A stretch of 64,000 bases of DNA from Candidatus Competibacteraceae bacterium (GCA_016712625.1 JADJQQ010000029.1:186001-250000); one strand, 5' to 3'. Shown: positions 18,608 to 28,877, counted from the first letter of the stretch. Made by a program: numbers and translations. The notes: a model not told the origin generated them from the sequence alone.

Positions 18608-19561
18608 ATGAATTTGATCGCCGGCTTGCTCCAACAATTTCCGGTGATGATTGTTGACGGTGCAATGGCGACTGAACTCGAACGTCGCGGTTGCGACCTG
18701 CGCGATCCGCTCTGGTCGGCCAAAATACTGTACGAAGTCCCTGAGCTGATCCGGCAAGTTCATCTGGATTACTTTCGGGCTGGGGCCGACATTGCGATCA
18801 CCGCCAGCTATCAAGCCACTGTGGCAGGTTTTAAGCGACGCGGGCTGAACCATGAGCAAAGCCTGGAATTGCTGCGGCGCTCGGTCCAGTTGGCGTTGGA
18901 GGCGCGCGATGCGTTTTGGCGGGAACCGATCAATCGAGTGGGCCGGCTCCGGCCGCTGGTGGCCGCTTCGGTGGGGCCTTACGGCGCGGCTCTGGCCGAC
19001 GGTTCGGAATATCGGGGCAATTATGGTTTGAGCGAAGCCGAGTTGATGGATTTTCACCGCCTCCGAATGGCCACCCTCCTCGAAGCTGGCCCGGATTTGC
19101 TGGCCTGCGAAACCCTACCCTGTTTGCTCGAAGCGCAAGTCTTGACGCATCTTTTGAGCGAATTTCCCGAGGCGAGCGCCTGGATCAGCTTCAGCGCGCG
19201 CGATGGGGCGCGCATCTGCCAGGGCGAAACCTTGGCGGAGTGCGCATCGTGGCTGGATCGATATCCCCAGATTGTCGCGGTGGGCGTGAACTGCACCGCT
19301 CCCCGCTATCTCCCCGCTCTGATTGAGGCCGCTCGCGCCGCCACTCGCAAACCGATTGTGGTGTACCCCAATTCGGGTGAAACCTATCAAGCCCACAGCC
19401 ATTGCTGGGAGGGAACCGCTACCTGCGCCGAATTCACCGCGGAAGCGGAGCGTTGGTACGCCAGCGGCGCGCGCTTGATTGGCGGCTGCTGCCGTACCAC
19501 ACCCGATTATGTCGCAGCCCTAGCTCGCTGGGCGCGCCATCTCCATTCCGCGCCGTCATAA
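18608..19561 (+). CDS. mmuM: Homocysteine S-methyltransferase
   Basis: A 317-residue single-domain enzyme that makes methionine from homocysteine with S-methylmethionine or S-adenosylmethionine as donor. The fold begins with VDGAMATELERRG, and the zinc ligands are present as the Cys of GVNCTAP (about 227) and the Cys pair of GGCCRT (about 294-295). Length fits MmuM rather than the large cobalamin-dependent MetH. No mmuP permease is adjacent, so the donor is not settled. It follows a small membrane protein gene by three bases. Confidence 0.9.
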   Translation: MNLIAGLLQQFPVMIVDGAMATELERRGCDLRDPLWSAKILYEVPELIRQVHLDYFRAGADIAITASYQATVAGFKRRGLNHEQSLELLRRSVQLALEARDAFWREPINRVGRLRPLVAASVGPYGAALADGSEYRGNYGLSEAELMDFHRLRMATLLEAGPDLLACETLPCLLEAQVLTHLLSEFPEASAWISFSARDGARICQGETLAECASWLDRYPQIVAVGVNCTAPRYLPALIEAARAATRKPIVVYPNSGETYQAHSHCWEGTATCAEFTAEAERWYASGARLIGGCCRTTPDYVAALARWARHLHSAPS

Positions 19562-19590
19562 CGGTGGGTAATAGCGATAACGGGCCATCT

Positions 19591-22500
19591 TCATTCACTC
19601 GTTCTTTCCGCGTTCACAGTCGCCTCGACTATAGGGTTGGCGACCGAACGACGACGCATTTGCCGCCATAGCCCGCCCGCACTGAAGCACGCCCAAGCCC
19701 AGCTCAGCCACTTGAGGACGGCAAACGCCAGCCATAAAGCCCAAGCCAACATCAAACCCCGATAGAACAGCATCGGCGCCGAAATCACCCAAGCGACAGG
19801 CAGCGGCCCCGTTATTCGATCCTGATACCAGTTTAATCGCCAAGCACTGGAGTCGTTACCCGCAATTTGCATCTCTGGCGGTCCCAGCAAACCCTGCCTG
19901 ATGGCATCGAGCAAGGCGACGCCAGCCAGTAAAGCCAGCAAGATCAGACCCAATTGCAACAGATTGAATTTGAACGCTCCGATGTCTCGATTAGCCAGTG
20001 TCTTGCGCCATCGCAGCAACAGTAACCAACCCACGACTGCCACAATGCCCAAAATGTGGCTCTGGCTCAGTCCAATACCCAGCAAAAACCATTCATAAGC
20101 CCGGAATGGGGTATCGCTCACCCGCGCCAGAACAAGGGCGCCGGCTAAAATAACCAGCAATACTCCCCAGAATAGCACCGCTGGCCCCATCACCGGCCCA
20201 CCGACTAGCAACACCCAGCGGTTGCGAGGCAAGCTCACGCTCAAGCGGCTGTTGACGCTGGGTCCGCCCAAATCCACCGTGGGGGTGGTGTAGCGCGCCT
20301 CAATCGCCCGCGGTTGACGCCAAACCAAGCTAATCCGCTGCACGCCGGGCGTCAGCGGCAAGACCACGCGTTGGCCCTGCTGCTGGAGCGGTTGCTCAGT
20401 GTCATTGATCCGAACGCTGCTCAGGGCCGCGCCCGCGGGCAAGGTCACGGTTTGATCGGCCCCGCGACTGGCGCGAACCGTCATTTCCAACGTGGCCTCG
20501 CTCAGTCGTTGCCCAGGAGTCAGATGCAATTCGCTTCGGTCGATGGTGGCGGTATTGCCGGGCACCCCTTCCGGCTTGCTGACCGTCAAGGTGATTTCCT
20601 CGCCAGGCCAAGGCCGCCATTCCGGCAACCACTCTCCTTCGGCATCGACCCGCCGCACCAGCGGGATACCCTGGCTTTGGACATGCCACAGCGGACCCGC
20701 GCGCAAGCGCCAAATCTCGACCAAATCGTCACGCTCGACTGCTTTGAGCACGAGGTGATCGCTCCGGCTTAACGTAGCCTCCCAAACGGCCTCGGTCTGA
20801 TCCGGCGGCAGGTTCAGCAAGACTCGACCATCGCGCACTCGAACGCCAGGCGTGGTAATCCGTTCGCCGGGCAACAGCGGAATTTCCACCACCGCGGCGG
20901 AATCGGCCTGGCTCAACCGCCGGATTCGCGTTTGAACTTGCCAGTCGACATCCAGAATGACTTCCCGTTCGACTTGTACAAACGGCGGCATCACGCCCGC
21001 TTGGAGCGGCATTGCCGCTGTCTGGCGCTGCCGGGTCAACTGCAACTGTGGGTCGGCGCGACCCTCGACATAGCCCTCCAACAACCAGCCATCGACCTTG
21101 AATTCGACCTGGCCCGGCGTCATCGGTAGCGGCAATTGCAGGGTAGCGACTGTCTCTGGTACGGTGGCGACTACCGTCAGTTCGTGCAATCCAGTCGGCA
21201 ACCGCAACCAAAGTAAATGATTTGGATCGCGAAAGAGAACCGCCGCCAAGCCATCCAGCTCAATGGAGCGCACGATGAGGCCTTCGCGCGGTAACGGCAG
21301 TGGCGCCGCCGTATCCACTTGCGCATGGAAGGACAAACGCAGCGTTAATTCGTGGCCTTCGGCGGTCAGGGTTAGCGCCGCCAAATCGCCACAGGGCTGA
21401 CAGTCGGGCGGTTCGGTCAAACGCTCCCGCAACTGATCAAGCAACGCTGGCGATGGCACTGCGTCGGCCTCAGCTGGCCTCATCACGCCAAACAGCGCCG
21501 CAGCGAACAACAAGCATAATACGGTCGCGTGAACTGAGACTCTGTTTCCTTCTTCCCCAACCGACGCTGGCGCTCCAGTTTGCGCTCCTTCGTCGCTGGA
21601 GCCAGGCGACGCGGGAGAAATTTTTTGTTGGTCGGCCACCAACACCCGCCCGATCATCGCAAGCAACAGGAACAACCCAAGCAGTAACAGAATGCGGGTG
21701 CCCCAAGGCGGTAGCAACCATAGATGCAATCGCTCGTCAGCCGCCACGGGGCCGTTCCAACGCAGCATCGCCCTTTGCCAAGTCCATGCGGGCAATCCGG
21801 GGCCAGTCTGGACTTTGATATCCGGCGCATATTGCTTGAGTTTTTTCAAGCGTTCTTCCTTGATCGGCGCTATTGAAGCCGGAGCCTTATTGTAGGACTG
21901 CATTTCATTCATGGCTTGAGACAGAGGGCCACTGGCACCCGCTGGCTGATCGGCCAGCAGCATCCCAAAGCTGAACGGCTCCAGTTGCGGGTAAAGGGCG
22001 CTGCGCACCTGCTGAACGGCAAACACCCCGCCAAGCACCAATAAGGTCAAAAGCGCCAGCCAGCGATAAAAATTGACCACGGCATACCAGCGTCCTGGCG
22101 GCAACAGCCGCAGCAGGGCGATGGCGGCCAAAACATTCAACCACACATACCGTGGCGCGTTCGGCTCATGATAGCAGAGCACCATTCCGAGCAACGCCAC
22201 TAAACCCCAGCTCCAACCCCACAACTTGGCAAAACCGATGGCCACCACCAGCACGATGAACAGCTTGAACAGATTCCAGGAATCGAGCCAGGTATTGCTG
22301 GCGGTATCTGGGCCGAATGCCCCCAGCAGCCGCCAACCGGGCGGCAGATTGAGTAAGGCGCTGATCTTCTGAGGAGCGGCCCGCCAACCCACCGCCGGCA
22401 AATCGCCCACGACAGTGGGCTCCAACCGACTGTCAGCCACCAGTTGCAGGTTGCTCAGCTGCCGCGCCTCAACGCCCGCAGTCCCAGCGCCTGGTAATTG

Positions 22501-23757
22501 GGTGATGAACTGATTTTCGCCGTTTATCTCTACCCGGCCTAGCCGAAGCGCGGGGGCGGCTTCCAGCCGGGTTGCGTTCAAATTACCAGTCAAACGATCC
22601 TGTACGGTATAACCGTTACCGGCGAAATCCAGCCAAAGCGTGCGATCCAGCGTCAACCGTTCTGGCGCGGATTCCATTTCGCCGCGCGTGCGGTTAACAA
22701 ACCGGAGCGTATCACTCGGTTGTATCAAATAAGTGGGCCATTGCCGCCATGCCTCAGGCAGGTTGGTTTGCGCTGGATCAAGCGCCGGTACCCCTTCCAC
22801 TTGAACCACGCGCAGAATATTTTGCGGCTGAAAGCTCCAGATTTCCTGCTGTGGCCATGGCTCCGCGACAGCGGGCTGAGTGAGGGTGTCCACCGGCCCA
22901 CGATGGCGCGCGGTCAGGCTGATCGTCCAGTTCCCCGGCCGCAATTGCACCCGCAGTCGGCCATCCGACTCCAGCCGGGTGGGCAGCGGACTATCCAGCG
23001 CTAGCGGCAAAAACTCTGGCAGCAGCACAGGGCCAAGCGTCTCTTCTCGCGCCTGCCCCGACACGCGCAATTCCAGGCGGGTCACTACTTCAAATGGAAT
23101 ACCGTCGCCCAACAACCGAAACACCTGTAGATCGAGACTGTCTTGCTGGGCCGGCTCGGTCGGGCGCCGACGCAGCCACAGAAGGCCATCGTCCTCCAGC
23201 CGAGATACCGCCACCGCTTGTCCGTCAACCGACAACTCCAGCAGTGCGTTTTGGGTGGGAACCCGAATCGATTCCGGCAACGCACGCCAGACGAAGCGCC
23301 CGCTGATACGATGGCTGCCGGGGGAGGCTTTGAGGGTTGGTCGCTGATTCCGCTCCAACACGGGCATCAATTGATCGTCCAAGCGCACCTCACGCGGCCA
23401 GTGTTGGCGATCACCAGGCAGAATCAACCAGCTTTCCCGGTCGGTATACACTTTCTGCTCAAACTCGCCACCCCGGTCATCGAGCGTCAACTTCAGCGCC
23501 GTGGGCCAAACGCATTGCCGCTGGCTTACCGCATCGTAATTGACAGGACAGCGCCGATCCAGCTGATCCTGTAGCACCCAATCGATCCAAGGCTGCATTG
23601 GGGCTGGAATCGAAGACAGCACATTCTGGGGAATCGACCATCCCGGTAACAGATCAGCCGCCAGGATCGACGGGGTGAAAAATCCCAGCCCCAACACCAG
23701 CAGAAGCCGCAGTCGATTGCTGAAGACGAGACAAGCCGATAACCTATCTGCACGCAT
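19591..23757 (-). CDS. Large membrane protein of unknown function
   Basis: A 1388-residue envelope protein. An N-terminal signal/anchor (about 15-34, LLLVLGLGFFTPSILAAD) leads into an extended beta-rich region of about 460 residues. A membrane block follows (about 490-620) with segments such as LFKLFIVLVVAIGFAKL and WLALLTLLVLGGVF, then a helix near 690-710. A second beta-rich region (about 740-1190) includes CQPCGD near 782, and four or more helices close the protein (about 1200-1370). The outward beta domains suggest a periplasmic receptor or assembly role. I recognise no named family. It is an isolated gene convergent with mmuM (30-base gap), with its own promoter region shared with the arsS-like gene. 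Confidence 0.65.
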   Translation of the reverse strand: MRADRLSACLVFSNRLRLLLVLGLGFFTPSILAADLLPGWSIPQNVLSSIPAPMQPWIDWVLQDQLDRRCPVNYDAVSQRQCVWPTALKLTLDDRGGEFEQKVYTDRESWLILPGDRQHWPREVRLDDQLMPVLERNQRPTLKASPGSHRISGRFVWRALPESIRVPTQNALLELSVDGQAVAVSRLEDDGLLWLRRRPTEPAQQDSLDLQVFRLLGDGIPFEVVTRLELRVSGQAREETLGPVLLPEFLPLALDSPLPTRLESDGRLRVQLRPGNWTISLTARHRGPVDTLTQPAVAEPWPQQEIWSFQPQNILRVVQVEGVPALDPAQTNLPEAWRQWPTYLIQPSDTLRFVNRTRGEMESAPERLTLDRTLWLDFAGNGYTVQDRLTGNLNATRLEAAPALRLGRVEINGENQFITQLPGAGTAGVEARQLSNLQLVADSRLEPTVVGDLPAVGWRAAPQKISALLNLPPGWRLLGAFGPDTASNTWLDSWNLFKLFIVLVVAIGFAKLWGWSWGLVALLGMVLCYHEPNAPRYVWLNVLAAIALLRLLPPGRWYAVVNFYRWLALLTLLVLGGVFAVQQVRSALYPQLEPFSFGMLLADQPAGASGPLSQAMNEMQSYNKAPASIAPIKEERLKKLKQYAPDIKVQTGPGLPAWTWQRAMLRWNGPVAADERLHLWLLPPWGTRILLLLGLFLLLAMIGRVLVADQQKISPASPGSSDEGAQTGAPASVGEEGNRVSVHATVLCLLFAAALFGVMRPAEADAVPSPALLDQLRERLTEPPDCQPCGDLAALTLTAEGHELTLRLSFHAQVDTAAPLPLPREGLIVRSIELDGLAAVLFRDPNHLLWLRLPTGLHELTVVATVPETVATLQLPLPMTPGQVEFKVDGWLLEGYVEGRADPQLQLTRQRQTAAMPLQAGVMPPFVQVEREVILDVDWQVQTRIRRLSQADSAAVVEIPLLPGERITTPGVRVRDGRVLLNLPPDQTEAVWEATLSRSDHLVLKAVERDDLVEIWRLRAGPLWHVQSQGIPLVRRVDAEGEWLPEWRPWPGEEITLTVSKPEGVPGNTATIDRSELHLTPGQRLSEATLEMTVRASRGADQTVTLPAGAALSSVRINDTEQPLQQQGQRVVLPLTPGVQRISLVWRQPRAIEARYTTPTVDLGGPSVNSRLSVSLPRNRWVLLVGGPVMGPAVLFWGVLLVILAGALVLARVSDTPFRAYEWFLLGIGLSQSHILGIVAVVGWLLLLRWRKTLANRDIGAFKFNLLQLGLILLALLAGVALLDAIRQGLLGPPEMQIAGNDSSAWRLNWYQDRITGPLPVAWVISAPMLFYRGLMLAWALWLAFAVLKWLSWAWACFSAGGLWRQMRRRSVANPIVEATVNAERTSE

Positions 23758-24109
23758 CGGGATCTCCCTGGAGTCTCTCCGCTAGAGCGATTGATACCAG
23801 AATTGGCAATAGCAGACAGTATACAAACTGTTTCTCGCGGCACGGGCTTCCTGCTTGGAGATCCCGCTTGTCGCACTATCGAAGTGCTAACGCGGTGCCA
23901 TCGAAAATAAAAAATATGCACGCCACCAGCCACCGCTACCGGGCGTATTGACGAAGCGCGAACCGCGGCGGCGATCTCTTTGCAAGCCACTCCGGTTTTA
24001 TTTTGACAACTTTGCATTTTTTTGCATCCAAGCACCGCAATCTTCCGTATACAGAAGAAGCCTGACCCTACACTACTTTGCTGACAGCATGTTTTTCGAG
24101 AATAACACC
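23758..24109. other. Divergent intergenic region, 352 bases
   Basis: Between the large membrane protein (minus) and the radical SAM gene (plus). It presumably holds both promoters. I see no convincing small gene; open frames here lack ribosome-binding signals and family resemblance. Confidence 0.45.
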
Positions 24110-25081
24110 ATGCGCGACACTTTTCCTTTGCTAGTGACAACTGATTTTCCCAGCGTTTATCGCGATCGCATCGACACGCTGCAAGCCAATCTCGGTTATC
24201 GCTGCAATCAATCCTGCACGCATTGCCACGTCGCGGCCAGCCCTCAGCGCACCGAGGAAATGAGCTGGAAAACGATGGAATTGATTCTGGCCTATTTGGC
24301 GGCGCGAGGGATTGCGACCCTGGACCTGACCGGCGGCGCGCCGGAGTTGAATCCCCATTTCCGCGCTCTGGTCAGGCACGCCCGCGAACGCGGGGTTCAC
24401 GTCATCGACCGCTGTAATCTGACTATCCTCAACGAAGCGGGCCAGGAAACTCTAGCCGTTTTCTTGGCCGATCACACCGTCGAACTGACTGCGTCCCTGC
24501 CTTGCTATTTGGAGGAGAACGTCGACCGCCAGCGGGGGAAAGGCGTGTTTGAATCCAGTCTGGCCGGCTTGCGGCAGATCAATGCGCTCGGTTACGGCCA
24601 GCCAGGGAGCGGCTTGATACTAAATCTCGTCTACAACCCTATCGGCCCGGTGCTTCCGCCCGACCAATTTTCGTTGGAGGCGGCTTACCGGCGAGAACTC
24701 GCTGAACGTTACGGCATCGCCTTCACTCGCTTGTTCGTGCTGGCCAACATGCCGATCCAGCGCTTCGGCAGCCAATTGCTCACCAAAGGGCAATTCACGC
24801 CCTATATGGATTTGCTGAAATCCGCGCATCGCGACGACAATCTCAATGCAGTCATGTGTCGCAATCTCATTTCGGTTGACTGGCAAGGTTATGTTTATGA
24901 TTGCGATTTCAATCAGATGCTTGATCTGCCGCTGGGCGCTGGCGGCGCGAGTCCCACTCATTTATCGGCGCTGCTGGAACAGGAATTGACTGGCGCTCAA
25001 GTGCGGGTTGCCGACCACTGTTATGGTTGCACCGCCGGACAAGGCAGCAGTTGTGGCGGAGCCCTCGACGCCGTGCATTGA
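24110..25081 (+). CDS. ArsS-like radical SAM protein
   Basis: A 323-residue radical SAM enzyme. Cys32, Cys36 and Cys39 (CNQSCTHCHV) bind the Fe4S4 cluster that cleaves S-adenosylmethionine. LDLTGGAPELNPHF is the GGE-like motif, and the C-terminal half has the DUF3641 signature with CRNLISVDWQGYVYDCDFNQM and terminal CYGCTAGQGSSCGG. This is the family of ArsS, linked to arsenosugar synthesis. No arsM or arsenic gene is adjacent, so the arsenic role is only by family. ATG at 24110 gives the family N-terminus; 24089 is an alternative seven codons earlier. Codon use and GC resemble its neighbours. Confidence 0.82.
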   Translation: MRDTFPLLVTTDFPSVYRDRIDTLQANLGYRCNQSCTHCHVAASPQRTEEMSWKTMELILAYLAARGIATLDLTGGAPELNPHFRALVRHARERGVHVIDRCNLTILNEAGQETLAVFLADHTVELTASLPCYLEENVDRQRGKGVFESSLAGLRQINALGYGQPGSGLILNLVYNPIGPVLPPDQFSLEAAYRRELAERYGIAFTRLFVLANMPIQRFGSQLLTKGQFTPYMDLLKSAHRDDNLNAVMCRNLISVDWQGYVYDCDFNQMLDLPLGAGGASPTHLSALLEQELTGAQVRVADHCYGCTAGQGSSCGGALDAVH

Positions 25082-25108
25082 TATCAGTAACCTGGCCAGT
25101 AGTTGATT

Positions 25109-26993
25109 TCAAAAATACGCTTGCAATCCGATCTCGCACTCGTGGATACCTTCCTGATAGCGCCAATTGATCCGAAGCGATAAATTCCGATCTAAAACCA
25201 AATTCTGCTCTAACGAAGTTTGTAAAACGGCTCCGCCTTCGTTGAAAGGATGATTCAACCAAGCGGCTTTCGCCAAGACCTTCCAGCGCGCTGTCGGCTC
25301 CAACAAGGCCCCGCCCAGAAATCCAAATCCCGCTCGATACGCATCGGTCGACTTGGAACTGTAATGCAATTCCAGTCCCGGCACCGCGAACCAAACGGTC
25401 CGCCACGGCCAACGCGTTTGGCCCGCCACCCCTAACCCCCCGCTGATATTGAAAGCGGCGCAATCAAAGCAATCTCGGCTGGGATAGGGTTCCCAGCCCA
25501 CATGAATCCGCCATGCGGGGCGAGGCGTCAACGTATTGATCGGCGGCAGGGAGGTAATATCGAGCAAGGTTAAGTGATTAAGCGTTAACTGGTCCCGGTC
25601 TTCATAGCGACGAACCGCTATACCGAGAATTTCAATTTGCGCATCGGGCGTATAGCCGGCCTCCGGTTCCAGCAAATCGTGATAGCTGGCCCGCGCATTC
25701 AACTCGATAAACCCGACCCCCTCGCGCTGGCCGAAACGAATACCGGCCCGACGTGAGGCGTGACCGAGTTCGGGCCGGCTGGCGTAAGGCTCGATGGGGA
25801 CCGGCGCGGCGACGGCCCGCAGGTGGTTGCGCGCGATCAACAACCGGTGCGCCGTTCCATCGGGTGGCGCTTCATAACCCTCTTTAAGCGCTCCCGCTTG
25901 GCTATACCGCCGCTCGCTCAACGCGAGTTCCAATAGCAGCGCCTGCCGCTCCCGCGCCAGTCGGACGAACTCGGCTTGAGTGGCGATGGTGGGGTCGTTT
26001 CGCAAGCGGCGCGCCAATCGCCGCTCCCGCGCGGTTAACGCTTCATAGCGGCGGTTAATCGTGGTGCCGCGCGCCGGGCGGGCGATTACTTCCTCCACCC
26101 AGTCCGGCTGACGAATCAGTGGCGAATCGTATCGGCTGGCAACGTCCAAAGTATAAATTTATCGCTCAGCCTTAAATTTGGATCGGTGACTTCCAGTAGC
26201 GTCAATAATTGCCAAGCACAGTTCTCGCGAAAAAGTAATAATCGAATCGGACGCCGCGCAGCTCCCAAACATGTTCTATCAAACGCCGGAATTGTGGCTG
26301 GCTTAAATGCAACCGGTATTCCCAAAGATCGCGGCTTTCCAGATCGCTATAGGTTCGCACCAGTTTGTAGTAGGGCTGAATCTCAAATTGACCCTCAAAA
26401 CGGCCACTGATGCCGTCTACCGCATACCTCAAGGCATTACTGTTGGAATCGTCGGCGGCGTAATTGATGGCGTAGGCCAGCAACCGAGTCTGTTCGGTCT
26501 GGCCGCGCCGATCCAGGCGTAACAACGTGTGACCGAACAAGGAGGCTGGATTGTTGAGATAAGCCGAGGCAAAGACCAGGGTCGCCGATTCCGCGTTCAG
26601 TTCGCGCAACCAATGCTGGAAGCGTTCGCAGTTTTGCGGTTGCAGCCGACGGCCATCAAAGCCCAGCTCTCCTTTCAGCCATTGATAACGTGCCATAAAA
26701 GCGCATTGGGCGGGTTGTGGATCGGCCCCCACCCTATCGGATTTGAAAAAAGCGCGCAGTGTGGCCGCCAGTTCGGCGCGCGGATCAGTCTTCCCGGTCG
26801 GATCTAAAAAGAAATGTGGATCGTCGGCGTCGCTAATTACCCCTTCGGCGTTGCCGACAGAACGGTAGTGCAGCAATGTCCGCCACTGGCGACGCGCCGA
26901 CAAACCAGCGGCGTCGGCGCGATCCAGCAATTCAGCCAGATAAGCGGCATCGGCACGGGCCTCCGCCGCCCAAAGCCACAAACCGAGCAGCAA
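25109..26993 (-). pseudogene. DUF4105 protein, split by two frameshifts
   Basis: A single gene of the DUF4105 (Lnb N-terminal periplasmic domain) family read in three successive frames. The first part (from about 26993) runs through FGHTLLRLDRRG and VRFDYYFF; after a missing base near 26229 the frame continues with RENCAWQLLTLLEV and LWTLPADTIR; after a second missing base near 26119 it continues with LIRQPDWVEEV to the end of a beta-barrel-like tail. Both shifts are one-base deletions, and protein resemblance is kept on each side. The start is uncertain because no ATG fits; a TTG at 26993 precedes a signal-like stretch. Upstream lies the DUF3015 gene, a usual neighbour. It is either a recent pseudogene or a sequencing artefact. 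Confidence 0.8.
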
Positions 26994-27031
26994 ACCAACC
27001 GCGAGACGGGTATCGAAGAGAATGACGCCGC

Positions 27032-27430
27032 TCAGTTCAAAGTAAGCCGTTGGCTGAAGCGCGGGTCGGCCTGCATTTCTCCTTTCAACGCCGCCAGCAT
27101 TTCAGGAGCGGTGGTGCGATCACTGGGGAATAAGACCGTGAATTTATCGCGGGCTAGCATAAAAAATGCCGGCTGGCGATTGGGGTCGATCTCCAGCAAT
27201 ACCGCCAGCGAACTGAGGTGCTCACCTTGACCAACCGCCATGTCACTCCGCAGCGACTCCAGATTGAGCTTCGCAAATTCAGTGATCTGTTCCCGCCGAT
27301 TCATGAATGTCGTCTTATCGGAACCGCTGGTTGTGCCGCTAGCGCCAGAACTGGGATCACTGACGACGGTACAGGCGCCACCCACAAGGCCGAGGGTGGC
27401 GATTAAGGCAACATTAAGCAAACGTTTCAT
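27032..27430 (-). CDS. DUF3015-like envelope protein
   Basis: A 132-residue exported protein. The signal segment (about 4-20) ends VGGAC, a lipobox-like site, so a lipoprotein anchored at Cys20 is likely. The mature part resembles DUF3015: RREQITEFAKLNLESLRSDMAVGQGEHLSSLAVLLEI, then a C-terminal PEMLAALKGEM. Function unknown. It lies 38 bases upstream of the DUF4105 gene; such pairs recur in proteobacteria, suggesting a shared envelope role (inference). Confidence 0.75.
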   Translation of the reverse strand: MKRLLNVALIATLGLVGGACTVVSDPSSGASGTTSGSDKTTFMNRREQITEFAKLNLESLRSDMAVGQGEHLSSLAVLLEIDPNRQPAFFMLARDKFTVLFPSDRTTAPEMLAALKGEMQADPRFSQRLTLN

Positions 27431-27603
27431 AGCCTTTTCCTCGTGGCGTTGTCGGATATTCTTACAAGGTCGCGGTCATGCCATGATTCATGGGGACGCC
27501 GGCGATTCAAAATCCGAATCCGCACCCCGCAGCGGGCTGTTATTAGTTTAGTGAGAATCACGATTCCTAGCACTTCCAATTATTCGATCTCTGCTTTTAA
27601 GGA

Positions 27604-28761
27604 ATGATCCGCATGAAAAGCCATATCTCGCTGATCTTGCTCTCCACCCTGCAATGCAATGCGGATTGTGAATATTGCTTCGAGAACAAAACCACCGACC
27701 GCCTGACTCTCGACCGGCTAGGCGAAATGATCCGCAAGGTGCTGGATTATATGGTGGAAAAATCGCTGGCGACGCTCAATATCTACTGGCAGGGCGGCGA
27801 GGCCATGCTGCTACCTCCAAGCTGGTACGAGCAAGCCAACGCGCTCATTCAACGTGAAGCGGAAGCCCGCGACAAGCAAGTCGTTCACAGCCTGCAAAGC
27901 AATATGCTGGCTTATAGCTCCCGCTGGAACAAGGTCATCGCCGAGATGTTTGGCAACAGCGTCGGCACCTCATTGGATTACCCTAATCTCCACCGCAAAC
28001 TGCTCGGCCAAGGCCCCGAAAACTACAACGAAATCTGGAGCCGACGAGTTCGCGAAGCACGGGCGGCGGGCATTGAAATCCAAGTGATCGCGGTTCCCAA
28101 TCAGGCGACGTTGGAAATCGGCGCTGAACGATTTTACAGCTATTTTGTGGATGAACTGGGGGTCACCGATTTCCAGGTCAACACGCCGTTTCCAGGCGGC
28201 GAAACCACGGCCGCCAAGAAAGAACTGCCAGTGGCGGAAGTAGAAAAACTTAGCCGCTTTTACACTGAACTGGCCGATGTCTGGCTGGAGCGCGGCTACC
28301 ATAGCGGCGTGCGGGTCGGCCCGCTTGATGCTTTGCTGCAACACTTCCGCCACCAACCGACCACACTGCCCTGTATCTGGAGCGACAATTGCGCCAACTC
28401 CCTCGTCTCCATCGATGCACGGGGCTATGTCGCGCAATGCGATTGCTGGGTGACCAGCTACCCAGACTACCATTATGGCAACATCTTCGAATGTGATAGC
28501 TTCGGCGAACTGCTCAAAAATAGCCCCGCTCGCCAAAAGTTTAACGAGCGCCCCATTCAATTGATCCAGCGTGATTGCCTCAGCTGCGACTATTTATCGC
28601 TCTGCCATGGCGGCTGTCCGGTACGAACTTATACCGTACACGGCACTTTGTTCGAAAAAGACCCTTATTGCGGTTTGTATAAGGCGATGTTCGGCCGCAT
28701 GGCCCGCGCGGCGCGCGAACTGGCGCGCGAAGCGGTTGTCGTGCGTCCCGTAGCGGCCTGA
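27604..28761 (+). CDS. Radical SAM/SPASM maturase-like protein
   Basis: A 385-residue radical SAM enzyme of the sulfatase-maturase/peptide-maturase type. The cluster Cys are C18, C22 and C25 (CNADCEYC), and YWQGGEAMLL is the GGE motif. The C-terminal SPASM domain is Cys-rich: CIWSDNC, GYVAQCDCW, CLSCDYLSLCHGGCP and a final Cys, enough for two auxiliary Fe-S clusters. It may post-translationally modify a sulfatase or a ribosomal peptide, but neither a sulfatase nor a plausible precursor was found in the flanks. Start ATG at 27604 has AAGGA just upstream. It ends seven bases before the first parS-like hairpin. Confidence 0.83.
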   Translation: MIRMKSHISLILLSTLQCNADCEYCFENKTTDRLTLDRLGEMIRKVLDYMVEKSLATLNIYWQGGEAMLLPPSWYEQANALIQREAEARDKQVVHSLQSNMLAYSSRWNKVIAEMFGNSVGTSLDYPNLHRKLLGQGPENYNEIWSRRVREARAAGIEIQVIAVPNQATLEIGAERFYSYFVDELGVTDFQVNTPFPGGETTAAKKELPVAEVEKLSRFYTELADVWLERGYHSGVRVGPLDALLQHFRHQPTTLPCIWSDNCANSLVSIDARGYVAQCDCWVTSYPDYHYGNIFECDSFGELLKNSPARQKFNERPIQLIQRDCLSCDYLSLCHGGCPVRTYTVHGTLFEKDPYCGLYKAMFGRMARAARELAREAVVVRPVAA

Positions 28762-28767
28762 TCGTTC

Positions 28768-28803
28768 CCAAGCAAATATTCCACGTGGAATATTTTTGCT
28801 TGG
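28768..28803 (+). terminator. Hairpin after the SPASM gene, containing a parS-like core
   Basis: A nearly perfect inverted repeat: left arm CCAAGCAAATATTCCAC pairs with GTGGAATATTT-GCTTGG, the right arm carrying two extra T. It begins six bases past the SPASM gene stop and so could end transcription, but it lacks a terminal T run outside the stem. Its centre is the parS-like site at 28777-28792, so segregation may be its main role. Confidence 0.45.
28777..28792. other. parS-like site 1
   Basis: TATTCCACGTGGAATA, a perfect 16-base palindrome. The established parS consensus for chromosomal ParB is TGTTNCACGTGNAACA; this site differs only at symmetric positions 2 and 15. It is one of four such sites within 1.1 kb, and the window's ParB (44977-45864) has the Spo0J-type HTH that reads such sites. 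Binding is inferred. Confidence 0.68.
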
Positions 28804-28877
28804 AGGTAGCGCCTGCTCCATTCGCTACAAGTAAGGGACTTGTAAAATGGCGGGTGAAAGAGTGCGGCTCGGCAAAT

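Noticed and set aside
23526..24140. Minus-strand frame spanning the start of the large membrane protein and the upstream region
   Set aside because: It overlaps the signal peptide of the large protein in another frame and has no family resemblance or ribosome-binding site.
27431..27603. A short precursor peptide for the SPASM maturase
   Set aside because: No short frame here has a good ribosome-binding site or a Cys/Ser/Gly-rich core.
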